Below the pieces are notes generated by a model. It had not been told where the DNA came from, made no database searches, and saw only the letters and a list, made by a program, of their open reading frames with translations. Positions 7,120-14,500 of a DNA stretch of 17,015 nucleotides are shown here, piece after piece. Origin of the DNA: Halanaerobiales bacterium (lineage in GTDB: Bacteria; Bacillota_F; Halanaerobiia; DY22613); assembly GCA_023128035.1 (NCBI GenBank), contig JAGMES010000091.1, positions 1 through 17,015 of the forward strand, given 5' to 3'. Made by a program: the position numbers and the translations under genes. Position 1 is the stretch's first letter. Every line of letters starts with the position of its first letter.

Positions 7120-8224
7120 ACGGATTGTCCTTTCTGGTTATTATGGATTTGATAATTTGGGTGATGAAGCTGTTCTTCAATCTATTATTCAGGCTTTGAG
7201 GGCGGAAGATTCTTCACTGGAGATTCTGGTTTTATCGAAAAACCCCGAAAAGACAAGTGAACGTTATGGAGTTAAGGCTGTAGATCGCTGGAAAATGGGT
7301 GAAGTTTTTAAAGCTTTACGGTGGTCAGATCTTTTGATCAGCGGTGGTGGGAGTTTGCTACAGGATGTAACGAGTCAAATGACAATTCCATATTATTTGG
7401 GTGTTGTTGGAATGGCAAGGGCTTTGGGTAAAAAAGTGGCTTTTTATGCTCAGGGAGTTGGCCCTATTGAAAAAGGTTTTGGACGAAGATTGACTCATCT
7501 TGTTGCAAATAGAGTTAAACTGATCACAGTAAGGGATCAAGAATCTTTAAATCTTCTAAAAGATTTGGGTATAAAACGCCCTGAGTTGGAAGTAACAGTT
7601 GATCCTGTAGTTCTTTTACGCGCGCGCGCGAAACCTACCATTCCTGAAAACGAAGAATATCACAAGATTTTGGAGTTGAAAAAGAAATGCTTAAATGAGG
7701 ATCGTCCTCTGATCGGAATTGCTCCACGCCCATGGAAGGGATTAAAGAAATTTCAGCAATCTTTGATTGAAGTTGCCAAACGGTTGCAAGCAGAGGATAA
7801 AGCGGAGATTTTACTGATTCCTATGCATATTGGGCAAGATTTGGATTTTTGTTTAGAGATGGCCCAAGAGCTTTCTAATGTAAATATTCTAAGAGAGTTT
7901 TATCAGCCAGATGAACTTTTATCAGTTTATCAAGAGTTAGATTTTCTTATTGGAATTCGATTACATGCATTGATTTTCTCTGCTGTCTGTAATGTTGCTC
8001 ATTTGGGAATTAGTTACGATCCGAAGATAGATAGTTTTTTGCGTAGAATTGGTGACAAACCTATTAGTAGTGTTGAAAAGCTAGATACTGAAATTTTATA
8101 TAGAGAAGTAGTGGAACGTCTTCATAATCGCCAGTTTCATATCGATAGGATTGAAACAGCAATGACAAATCTTAAGAAAATTGCTCAAGAAAATGCCCAA
8201 ATGGTTTTAAAATTGTTAAACTGA
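7112..8224 (+). CDS. csaB: Polysaccharide pyruvyl transferase CsaB
   Basis: Adds a pyruvate ketal to a sugar of the secondary cell-wall polymer, using phosphoenolpyruvate; the pyruvylated polymer is the ligand of SLH-domain surface proteins. The 370-residue protein starts at ATG 7112 with GAGGAG 8 bases upstream and overlaps the preceding gene by 8 bp. Family signs: the N-terminal VLSGYYGFDNLGDEAVLQ, the SGGGSLLQD motif, YAQGVGP, GIAPRPW near the middle, and GIRLHALIFSA in the C-terminal half-domain, arranged as the two Rossmann-like (GT-B-like) lobes of this family. Length is normal. A (CG)6 run at 7619-7630 encodes Arg-Ala-Arg-Ala and is very unlike the surrounding AT-rich DNA. It is followed after 17 bases by the TagA-type transferase, consistent with joint polymer synthesis. 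Confidence 0.93.
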   Translation: MSKRIVLSGYYGFDNLGDEAVLQSIIQALRAEDSSLEILVLSKNPEKTSERYGVKAVDRWKMGEVFKALRWSDLLISGGGSLLQDVTSQMTIPYYLGVVGMARALGKKVAFYAQGVGPIEKGFGRRLTHLVANRVKLITVRDQESLNLLKDLGIKRPELEVTVDPVVLLRARAKPTIPENEEYHKILELKKKCLNEDRPLIGIAPRPWKGLKKFQQSLIEVAKRLQAEDKAEILLIPMHIGQDLDFCLEMAQELSNVNILREFYQPDELLSVYQELDFLIGIRLHALIFSAVCNVAHLGISYDPKIDSFLRRIGDKPISSVEKLDTEILYREVVERLHNRQFHIDRIETAMTNLKKIAQENAQMVLKLLN

Positions 8225-8241
8225 AAGATGATGGTGATCAT

Positions 8242-8982
8242 ATGAAGAAGATAGAAGTACTTGGTGTACAAGTAATGATTATAAGTATGGAAGAAACACT
8301 TTCATGGATTGAAGAGACGATAAATAACCGTGAGCATTTTCGGCATATCATTACTGGAAATCCGGAGATGGTGATGACTGCTCAGGAAAATGAAGAGTTT
8401 CTTAAGATCATGAATCAGGCTGATCTGGTAGTTCCAGATGGGATTGGCTTAATTTTGGCTGCTCGATATTTCATGGGAGTAGAAATTCCTGAGAGAGTAA
8501 CTGGTTTTGATCTTTCAACTAGACTATTTGATCTTGCTCAAAAGAATGGTTATTCAGTTTATCTTTTAGGTGGAGCACCAGATATACCACTTAAGGCCAA
8601 AGAACATTTAACAAAAAAATACTCAGGATTAAATATTGTAGGAACACATCATGGTTATCTAAATGATGAAAACCAGCCTAAGTTATTAGAGGAACTTCAG
8701 AGGTTAAAACCTGACATATTATTAGTTGGTATGGGAGCTCTGAGACAGGAAGTTTTTATTTCTAAATATAAAGATCTGTGTCAGATTCCTGTATCTATCG
8801 GAATTGGTGGGAGTATTGATATATGGGCTGGGAATAAGAAACGCGCACCTAAACTGTGGCAAGATTTACATTTAGAGTGGTTTTATAGATTACTAAAGGA
8901 ACCAACTCGGTTTTTCAGAATGATGTCTTTACCTAAATTTATTTTATATGCAGCAAGGTATAAGGAGCGTAGAATTAAATGA
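8242..8982 (+). CDS. tagA: WecG/TagA/CpsF-family glycosyltransferase (GT26)
   Basis: A 246-residue membrane-associated transferase. TagA adds N-acetylmannosamine to the lipid-linked GlcNAc that starts teichoic acid linkage units; WecG adds ManNAcA. In csaB neighbourhoods it is expected to make the linker of the secondary cell-wall polymer. Visible family motifs: TGNPEMVMTA, the catalytic aspartate D66 in VVPDGIG, ERVTGFDL, YLLGG, and the C-terminal GSIDIWAGNKKRAP, LEWFYRLLKEP and R(F/M)xR block, which in TagA mediates membrane attachment and activity. The start at ATG 8242 follows GGTGAT. The stop overlaps the start of the YitT gene by 4 bp (ATGA). Substrate identity cannot be read from the sequence, so the symbol denotes the family. 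Confidence 0.9.
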   Translation: MKKIEVLGVQVMIISMEETLSWIEETINNREHFRHIITGNPEMVMTAQENEEFLKIMNQADLVVPDGIGLILAARYFMGVEIPERVTGFDLSTRLFDLAQKNGYSVYLLGGAPDIPLKAKEHLTKKYSGLNIVGTHHGYLNDENQPKLLEELQRLKPDILLVGMGALRQEVFISKYKDLCQIPVSIGIGGSIDIWAGNKKRAPKLWQDLHLEWFYRLLKEPTRFFRMMSLPKFILYAARYKERRIK

Positions 8983-9836
8983 CAAAGAAATTTAAACGCG
9001 TGGCTATTGATTATCTGGGGATTACAGTTGGGAGCATTTTGACGGCCGTTGGTCTTGCTATATTTTTAATTCCTAATAAGATTGCAGCTGGAGGGGTAAG
9101 CGGTTTAGCAACAGTTATTTATCATTTATTTAATTTTTCTCCAGGTATTGTAATGCTAATTATTAATATACCGTTATTTCTTTTTGGTGTTAAGGTAATA
9201 GGTAAGCATATGGGAGCAAGGACTTTTTATGGAATTATTGCTTTATCAGTGAGCCTGGAGTTTTTAGCTCCCTATCTACCAGTTTTAACTCATGATCCCC
9301 TTTTAGCTAGTTTATACGGAGGTGGGTTAGCAGGTTTAGGTATTGGGCTTGTATTTAAATCAAAAGGAACTACTGGTGGAACAGATTTGATGGCAACTTT
9401 ATTACATCACTTTTTTCCCGCTTTTAGTATTGGGCAGGGTCTTCTTATCATAGATGCAATGGTTGTAACCCTTGCAGGAATTGCTTTTAACGCAGAGTTA
9501 GCATTATATGCGGTTGTCTCACTATTTGTTACTAGTAAGGTAATTGACCTTGTTCAAGAAGGATTTAATCTTTCTAAGGCAGTTTTTATCATATCAGATT
9601 ATTCTGATGAGATCAAAGAAGAGATCTTTAAAACTATGGGTCGTGGAGTTACTTATCTAAATGGTAGAGGTGGATATACTGGAAAAGAGAAGAATGTTTT
9701 ATTAGCAGTTGTTAGTCGTGCTGAAGTAACTGGACTTAAACGCTTGGTATATCGTACTGATCCTAAATCTTTTGTCATTTTAACTGAGGTTCACGAGGTT
9801 ATGGGTGAAGGTTTTAGGGAGTTTAATGTAGACTAA
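8979..9836 (+). CDS. YitT-family membrane protein (DUF161 plus DUF2179)
   Basis: A 285-residue protein with five to six hydrophobic spans in the first 200 residues, including GSILTAVGLAIFLIPNKIAAGGVSG, the signature opening of the YitT family, and later GTTGGTDLMA. A soluble C-terminal domain from about residue 205 (KAVFIISD then YSDEIKEEIF, GRGVTYLNGRGGYTGKEK, VLLAVVSRAE) is the DUF2179/DUF161-associated ACT-like fold. The family is thought to be transporters of unknown substrate. It starts on the ATGA overlap with the tagA-like gene, with AAGGAG about 11 bases upstream, so it is part of the same operon. A role in polymer synthesis is not shown; linkage to csaB may be only transcriptional. 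Confidence 0.9.
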   Translation: MTKKFKRVAIDYLGITVGSILTAVGLAIFLIPNKIAAGGVSGLATVIYHLFNFSPGIVMLIINIPLFLFGVKVIGKHMGARTFYGIIALSVSLEFLAPYLPVLTHDPLLASLYGGGLAGLGIGLVFKSKGTTGGTDLMATLLHHFFPAFSIGQGLLIIDAMVVTLAGIAFNAELALYAVVSLFVTSKVIDLVQEGFNLSKAVFIISDYSDEIKEEIFKTMGRGVTYLNGRGGYTGKEKNVLLAVVSRAEVTGLKRLVYRTDPKSFVILTEVHEVMGEGFREFNVD

Positions 9837-9860
9837 TAAATAAATTGAGGAGGTTACAGG

Positions 9861-10688
9861 ATGAAAAGAAAGTATTTAGAGTCGATTCAAGAACTTAAAG
9901 AGCAAGCTAAAGTAATAAGAAGAGATATTTTATCAATGATCCATCAAGCAGGTTCAGGTCACCCAGGTGGCTCTCTTTCAGCTTCTGAGGTTGTTACAGC
10001 TCTTTATTTTCATGTGATGAACATTGATCCAGAAAACCCAAAAATGGAAGATCGGGATCGGTTTGTCCTGTCAAAAGGTCACGCAGCACCGGTATTGTAT
10101 GCCGCTTTAGCAGAGCAAGGATATTTTCCTAAAGAAGATTTGAACCATCTTCGTAAAATTAATCAACATTTGCAAGGACATCCAGATATGAAGGGTACTC
10201 CTGGAGTAGATATGTCTACAGGTTCTTTAGGCCAGGGAATTTCTGCTGCGGTTGGGATGGCTCTTGCAGGTAGATTAGACCAAAAAGACTATACAGTTTA
10301 TACCTTGATTGGTGATGGAGAGATGCAGGAAGGACAAGTTTGGGAAGCAATTATGGCTGCAGCTCATTATAAACTGGACAATCTGGTTGCTATTTTGGAT
10401 TATAATGGTGTTCAATTGGTAGGTCGTACATCAGAAATTATGGATGTATCTCCTGCTTCAGATAAGTTTAAGGCGTTTGGATGGCATGTACTCGAAATAG
10501 ATGGTCATGATATGGAAGCTGTAGTTAATGCTTTAAAAGAAGCGAAATCTTACACTGGTAAGCCAGTGATGATTGTGGCTAAAACTATTAAAGGTAAAGG
10601 TGTTTCCTTCATGGAGGATACAGCAGCATGGCATGGAAATGCTCCTGGTGTAGAAGATTATGATAAAGCTTGTGTAGAATTAGGTTAG
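9861..10688 (+). CDS. Transketolase, N-terminal (ThDP-binding) subunit
   Basis: Half of a split transketolase, moving two-carbon units between sugar phosphates in the non-oxidative pentose phosphate pathway. The 275 residues hold the pyrophosphate-binding domain: GSGHPGGSLSASE, SKGHAAPVLYAAL, STGSLGQGISAAVGMAL, and the thiamine-diphosphate motif GDGEMQEGQVWEA ending in LDYN. Start ATG 9861 has a strong GAGGAGG site. The next gene, 14 bases downstream, supplies the other half. Split transketolases are common in Firmicutes and archaea, so this is a normal arrangement and not a broken gene. It is 24 bases after the YitT gene with no terminator between, so it is probably cotranscribed with the envelope genes. 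Confidence 0.95.
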   Translation: MKRKYLESIQELKEQAKVIRRDILSMIHQAGSGHPGGSLSASEVVTALYFHVMNIDPENPKMEDRDRFVLSKGHAAPVLYAALAEQGYFPKEDLNHLRKINQHLQGHPDMKGTPGVDMSTGSLGQGISAAVGMALAGRLDQKDYTVYTLIGDGEMQEGQVWEAIMAAAHYKLDNLVAILDYNGVQLVGRTSEIMDVSPASDKFKAFGWHVLEIDGHDMEAVVNALKEAKSYTGKPVMIVAKTIKGKGVSFMEDTAAWHGNAPGVEDYDKACVELG

Positions 10689-10702
10689 AGGAGGGGATAA
10701 AT

Positions 10703-11638
10703 ATGGCAGGTAAAGCTACTCGTGATGGATTTGGTGTAGGGATTGTTGAGGCAGGTCATAAAAATAAAAATATCGTGGTTTTGGATGCAGATGTTGGCTC
10801 CTCTACCAGAGCGAACAAATTTGAAGCAGAATTCCCTGAACGCTTTTTCGAAATGGGAATTGCTGAGGCAAATATGGTCGGGGTTGCTGCAGGTATGGCA
10901 TCCTGTGGTAAAGTTCCTTTTGCTGGTACTTTTGCAGTTTTTGCAAGTTCGAGAATTGCAGATCAGTTAAGAAATTCAGTCGCATATCCTAAATTGAATG
11001 TTAAAATCTTTGCGACTCATGCAGGTATAACTGTTGGCCCGGATGGTGCGACTCATCAATCTGTAGAGGATCTCTCTATTTTACGTGCGATTCCTAACTT
11101 TACAGTAATCGTTCCTGGAGATTTTTATGAAGCAAGAGAAGCAGTAAAAGCTGCTGCTGAATTTGATGGACCAGTTTATCTTCGTTTAACAAGAGGCGCA
11201 GTACCTTTTGTTTTTGATGAGGATTATCAATTCCAATGGGGTAAAGTGGTACCAATCCGCGAAGGTAAGGATGTTACGATTTTCGCAACTGGTGTGATGG
11301 TTGGAGAAGCTCTAAAAGCAGCAGAAGCTTTAGAAACTGAAGGAATCTCTGCCCATGTTGTGAATGTTCATACTATAAAGCCTCTAGATGTAGAGGGTGT
11401 TGTTAATGCAGCACAAAAAACTGGCGCAGTTGTTACTGCTGAAGAACATAATATTTTGGGTGGTTTAGGTAGTGCTATTGCAGAAGTATTGGTTGAAAAT
11501 GCACCTATGCCTATGAAAAGAGTTGGAATTAACGATACCTTTGGTGAATCAGGAGAGCCTGATGAACTTATGGAGAAATATGGTTTACTAGATGCGAATA
11601 TCATTGAAGCCGTTAAATCTGTACTAGAACGTAAGTAA
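10703..11638 (+). CDS. Transketolase, C-terminal (pyrimidine-binding) subunit
   Basis: The partner of the preceding gene. The 311 residues contain the pyrimidine-binding domain with the conserved catalytic glutamate in FEMGIAEANMVGVAAGMA, the THAGITVGPDGATHQSVED block, then the C-terminal domain (VTIFATGVMVGEALKAAE, AEEHNILGGLGSAI). The start at ATG 10703 follows GAGGAGGGG; an upstream in-frame TTG at 10670 would lie inside the previous gene and has no ribosome site. The two subunits assemble with the active site at their interface. It is the last gene before a terminator at 11650. 1-deoxyxylulose-phosphate synthase has a related fold, but the split gene organisation and motifs favour transketolase. 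Confidence 0.95.
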   Translation: MAGKATRDGFGVGIVEAGHKNKNIVVLDADVGSSTRANKFEAEFPERFFEMGIAEANMVGVAAGMASCGKVPFAGTFAVFASSRIADQLRNSVAYPKLNVKIFATHAGITVGPDGATHQSVEDLSILRAIPNFTVIVPGDFYEAREAVKAAAEFDGPVYLRLTRGAVPFVFDEDYQFQWGKVVPIREGKDVTIFATGVMVGEALKAAEALETEGISAHVVNVHTIKPLDVEGVVNAAQKTGAVVTAEEHNILGGLGSAIAEVLVENAPMPMKRVGINDTFGESGEPDELMEKYGLLDANIIEAVKSVLERK

Positions 11639-11649
11639 TTTTTCCAATT

Positions 11650-11693
11650 AAGAGCGTCTTAAGATCTGTACTGGATCGTAGGCGTTCTTTTGG
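11650..11693 (+). terminator. Intrinsic terminator ending the 5116-11638 operon
   Basis: A ten-pair stem with two G-T wobbles, AAGAGCGTCT (11650-11659) with AGGCGTTCTT (11680-11689), an inner GATC/GATC pairing, and a TTTTGGTT tail, starting 12 bases after the transketolase stop. Confidence 0.65.
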
Positions 11694-11711
11694 TTAAGTG
11701 CTTTATATAAT

Positions 11712-11740
11712 TTGAGATTTGAGCAAAAATCTGTTATACT
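11712..11740 (+). promoter_or_regulatory. Sigma-A-type promoter of the S41 peptidase gene
   Basis: TTGAGA (11712-11717) and TATACT (11735-11740) with a 17-base spacer: five of six matches to each consensus. It lies about 155 bases before the start codon, leaving a long untranslated leader (about 11747-11895) in which I see no riboswitch or terminator. Confidence 0.7.
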
Positions 11741-11895
11741 TAATACGCATGATACTTTTGTACAAATTGATGGACTTTAGGAAATGCCAAAATTTATTTT
11801 CAAAAAAGTGGTTCTATCTAAAAGGTATCTTTATATTAATATCGAAATCTAAAAAGTAATTGAAATTTAGTAGACAGAAGAAAGTAGGTGTAATT

Positions 11896-13086
11896 GTGCT
11901 AAATAAGAGACGTATTTTTACTATTTTGTTGGTTATCTGTATGTTGGTAGGAGGAACAGGTTTATTTTTAAAATTATCTGCAGCTGATGGACTCTCTTTC
12001 CCTGAACGTTTTCGACTTTTGTATGATATATATCAGATTATAACGAATTTTCATGTAGAAGAAGTTGATGGTGATCAGCTGGTTACTGGAGCTATTAAAG
12101 GAATGATTGAAGAATTAGATCCATATTCAGCTTATTTAGAGCCTGATCAATATGAAGATTTACAATCCGATTTATTAGATGGTGTATTTGGGGGAATCGG
12201 GATCGTTATTACGATTCGTGAAGGTCAATTAACTATTGTTTCACCTATAAAGGATACTCCAGGAAGTGAAGCAGGTCTTATGGCAAATGATATAATCTTA
12301 GAGGTAGATGGTAAATCTACAGAAGGAATATCTACAGAAATTGCAGTTAAGTGGATGCGTGGAGAGCCAGGAACCAGAGTGGATCTCCTAATTCTAAGAG
12401 ACGAAGAAGAGCCTGCTCTTTATGAGATTACTCGTGGATTGATCGAAGTGCCTTATATAGATTATGAAATTCGTGAAGATGGAATTGGAATTATCTATAT
12501 GTCTCAATTTGGTCAGGGTGTTGGTAAAGATGTAGAAGCAGCTATGAAAGATTTGGAATCACAGGGTGTTAAAGGGATTGTCCTTGATCTTAGAAATAAT
12601 CCTGGTGGTTTGATCTCTGAAGCTGTTAATGTATCAAGTATATTTATGTCTGCAGGGCCAGTTGTTCATGTCCGGCAACGTGATGGAATTGAAGAAACTC
12701 TTAGAGTGAATCGATTTATTAAACATTATGATCTTCCGTTAGTTGTATTAGTTAATGGTGGTAGTGCTAGTTCATCAGAGATTGTAGCTGGTGCTATTCA
12801 GGATACGGAAAGAGGTATTTTATTAGGAACAACTACTTTTGGTAAAGGAACTGTTCAGCAGATTGTGCCATTAAGTGATGGTTCAGCATTTAAGATTACA
12901 ATAGCTAGATATTATACTCCAAATGAACGTTTTATTCATGAAGATGGAATCAAACCAGATATTGAAGTTGAATTTGATATTGAGAAAGCTAAAGAATTGA
13001 TTGATAATCAGCTTGAAGAAGCAGTAAAAGTATTGAATCAAAAGATTTATGGTGCGAAGAACACTGTCATTAAACCTGCTAGTTAG
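11896..13086 (+). CDS. ctpA: CtpA-type S41 carboxyl-terminal processing protease
   Basis: A secreted, membrane-anchored serine protease that cuts envelope proteins near their C-terminus. I chose GTG 11896 (TAGGTG five bases upstream; MLNKRRIFTILL); an in-frame TTG at 11860 has no ribosome site. The 396 residues show one N-terminal anchor (about 6-25), an S41 N-terminal helical part with EELDPYSAYL, a PDZ domain (about 98-175, FGGIGIVITIREGQL to EPGTRVDLLILR), then the peptidase core with LDLRNNPGGL, the catalytic serine S292 in GGSASSSEIVAGA, the lysine K317 in FGKG and Q321: the same 25- and 4-residue spacing as in Bacillus CtpB. Length is typical. It is followed by a divergent polysaccharide deacetylase, a frequent partner of CtpA genes. 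The gene has its own promoter at 11712. Confidence 0.94.
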   Translation: MLNKRRIFTILLVICMLVGGTGLFLKLSAADGLSFPERFRLLYDIYQIITNFHVEEVDGDQLVTGAIKGMIEELDPYSAYLEPDQYEDLQSDLLDGVFGGIGIVITIREGQLTIVSPIKDTPGSEAGLMANDIILEVDGKSTEGISTEIAVKWMRGEPGTRVDLLILRDEEEPALYEITRGLIEVPYIDYEIREDGIGIIYMSQFGQGVGKDVEAAMKDLESQGVKGIVLDLRNNPGGLISEAVNVSSIFMSAGPVVHVRQRDGIEETLRVNRFIKHYDLPLVVLVNGGSASSSEIVAGAIQDTERGILLGTTTFGKGTVQQIVPLSDGSAFKITIARYYTPNERFIHEDGIKPDIEVEFDIEKAKELIDNQLEEAVKVLNQKIYGAKNTVIKPAS

Positions 13087-13101
13087 TTAAAGCTAAAGCT
13101 A

Positions 13102-13131
13102 AAGGGATGAGTCTTGACTGATTCATCCCTT
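13102..13131 (+). terminator. Hairpin after ctpA (weak terminator)
   Basis: Nine-bp perfect stem AAGGGATGA (13102-13110) and TCATCCCTT (13123-13131) with a 12-base loop. The tail (ATTCACTG) is poor in T, so termination may be partial and the deacetylase gene may be read from the ctpA promoter. Just before it AAGCTA is tandemly repeated. Confidence 0.45.
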
Positions 13132-13169
13132 ATTCACTGTAATGGATTACCAGAGAGGAAGTCACATTG

Positions 13170-14360
13170 ATGAAAAAAGGAAGACATTTTTGGCTTTTTG
13201 CTATATTACTGATATTTGTAATTATTTCTGGGTATGGTATGGCTAAGTATTATCAAGGATTAAAATATCCTGTGCATGTTAGCGAACCTGTCTGGGAGAA
13301 TGATGCAGAAAAGGAACTTTATTTACATTTGCGAGAAGTAGCGAATCTTGAAAAGTTAATTGAGGAAATAGACCAACGATTAGCTGATATTCTAGAACAG
13401 AATCATCTTTTAATAAGTAAAACTTCAGAGGAAATTAGAGACTGGGAGATATATGAGAATATAAATTTACAGTGGAATGAAAAGTCGATAGCAATTGAAG
13501 TTCCAACTTTTGCCCGGGTTCCGAAAGAGATTGATGAAGTAAAATTAATCATTGAAACTGTTCTTGATATGGAAAGCACCTTTTTAAATTCCAATCAAAA
13601 TGAGACAGAAGATATTGTAGAAGAGACTATAAGTATTGGCCTTAGTTGGAAAGATAGAGAGATAGTGACTCATCAATTTAAACTTGTTAAAAAGAAACCG
13701 AAAGCTAGATTGGCAATTATCATTGATGATTTAGGTTATTCTTGGAGTGAATTTGAAACGATGATGACTATTCCACGTCCGATGACTTTTGCAGTGTTGC
13801 CTGAATTGTCGGGGTCAGAAGAACAAGCGAAAAGAGTTCTCAAAGAAAAATATCATTTAATCTTACATCAACCAATGGAAGCAGTTTCTTCTATTGATCC
13901 TGGGCCAGGAGCAATTTTAACAACTATGAGCGAAGAAGAGATTGTGAAAACACTTGATTCTAATTTGGAGGGTTTACCTGAAGGTATAATTGGTGTGAAT
14001 AATCATATGGGATCAAAAGCAACCGCTGATTCTAGGGTAATGGAGATTATTTTAAGATATCTAAAGGATAGAGATTTGTTTTTTATTGATAGCAGTACGG
14101 CTCCTAATTCTGTAGTACCCAGTGTTGCAAAACAGGTTGGTGAAGCTTACGCAAAGAACTATATTTTTATTGATAATGTCAACGAGATAGATGTGGTTAA
14201 AGAATATATTCGCAAAGCAGGACAGTTAGCTTTGAAAAATGGTCAAGCTATTACTATCGGACATGTAAAACAATTTACAGGTAAAGCTATTTTAGAGATG
14301 ATTGATGAACTGGAAAGTTTAGGTATTCAAATTGTATATGTAAAAGATTTACTAAAGTAA
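13170..14360 (+). CDS. Divergent polysaccharide deacetylase (YibQ/DUF610 family)
   Basis: A 396-residue exported protein starting at ATG 13170, about 10 bases after AGAGAGGAA; the TTG just before is not needed. An N-terminal membrane anchor (about residues 8-25) precedes a region rich in Glu and Leu (about 45-95) likely to be helical or coiled-coil. Then follows the family domain, starting at about residue 178: LAIIIDDLGYSW (metal-site aspartates), MTFAVLPELSGS, LILHQPMEA, GVNNHMGSKATAD (metal-site histidine), LFFIDSSTAPNS and ITIGHVK near the end. The fold is a NodB-like barrel, but activity has rarely been shown; YibQ in Gram-negative bacteria sits beside EnvC and CtpA genes in division/peptidoglycan loci. 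The ctpA neighbour here repeats that link. The IGHxK ending differs slightly from the usual IGHP. Confidence 0.88.
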   Translation: MKKGRHFWLFAILLIFVIISGYGMAKYYQGLKYPVHVSEPVWENDAEKELYLHLREVANLEKLIEEIDQRLADILEQNHLLISKTSEEIRDWEIYENINLQWNEKSIAIEVPTFARVPKEIDEVKLIIETVLDMESTFLNSNQNETEDIVEETISIGLSWKDREIVTHQFKLVKKKPKARLAIIIDDLGYSWSEFETMMTIPRPMTFAVLPELSGSEEQAKRVLKEKYHLILHQPMEAVSSIDPGPGAILTTMSEEEIVKTLDSNLEGLPEGIIGVNNHMGSKATADSRVMEIILRYLKDRDLFFIDSSTAPNSVVPSVAKQVGEAYAKNYIFIDNVNEIDVVKEYIRKAGQLALKNGQAITIGHVKQFTGKAILEMIDELESLGIQIVYVKDLLK

Positions 14361-14368
14361 ATTATCGT

Positions 14369-14397
14369 AAGTCGTCCAACAGGGCGATTTTTTTATT
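14369..14397 (+). terminator. Intrinsic terminator after the deacetylase gene
   Basis: AAGTCGTCC (14369-14377), loop AACA, GGGCGATTT (14382-14390), with two wobble pairs, followed directly by a run of T (seven in a row counting the stem end). Starts eight bases after the stop. Confidence 0.8.
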
Positions 14398-14443
14398 TGA
14401 TCAATTTTAAAAAAATTAGTAATAAATGAAGGTAAAATAAATT

Positions 14444-14471
14444 TTGTATCGAAAAAGTAAATATAGATAAT
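14444..14471 (+). promoter_or_regulatory. Probable promoter of the outer-membrane protein gene
   Basis: TTGTAT (14444-14449) and GATAAT (14466-14471) with a 16-base spacer, 29 bases before the start codon; the ribosome site AGAGG lies between. It follows the preceding terminator, so the gene has its own start. Confidence 0.5.
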
Positions 14472-14500
14472 AGTAAATTAACGAGAGGAATGGTTTTAAC

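Noticed and set aside
10743..10985. Overlapping short frames inside the transketolase C subunit
   Set aside because: Both plus and minus frames are shadows of a strongly conserved protein.
9861..11638. Transketolase broken into two genes by mutation
   Set aside because: Each half has its own strong ribosome site and natural domain ends; split transketolase is the normal form in many Firmicutes and archaea.
13087..13107. AAGCTA short tandem repeat after ctpA
   Set aside because: Fewer than three units; no sign of function beyond the neighbouring hairpin.
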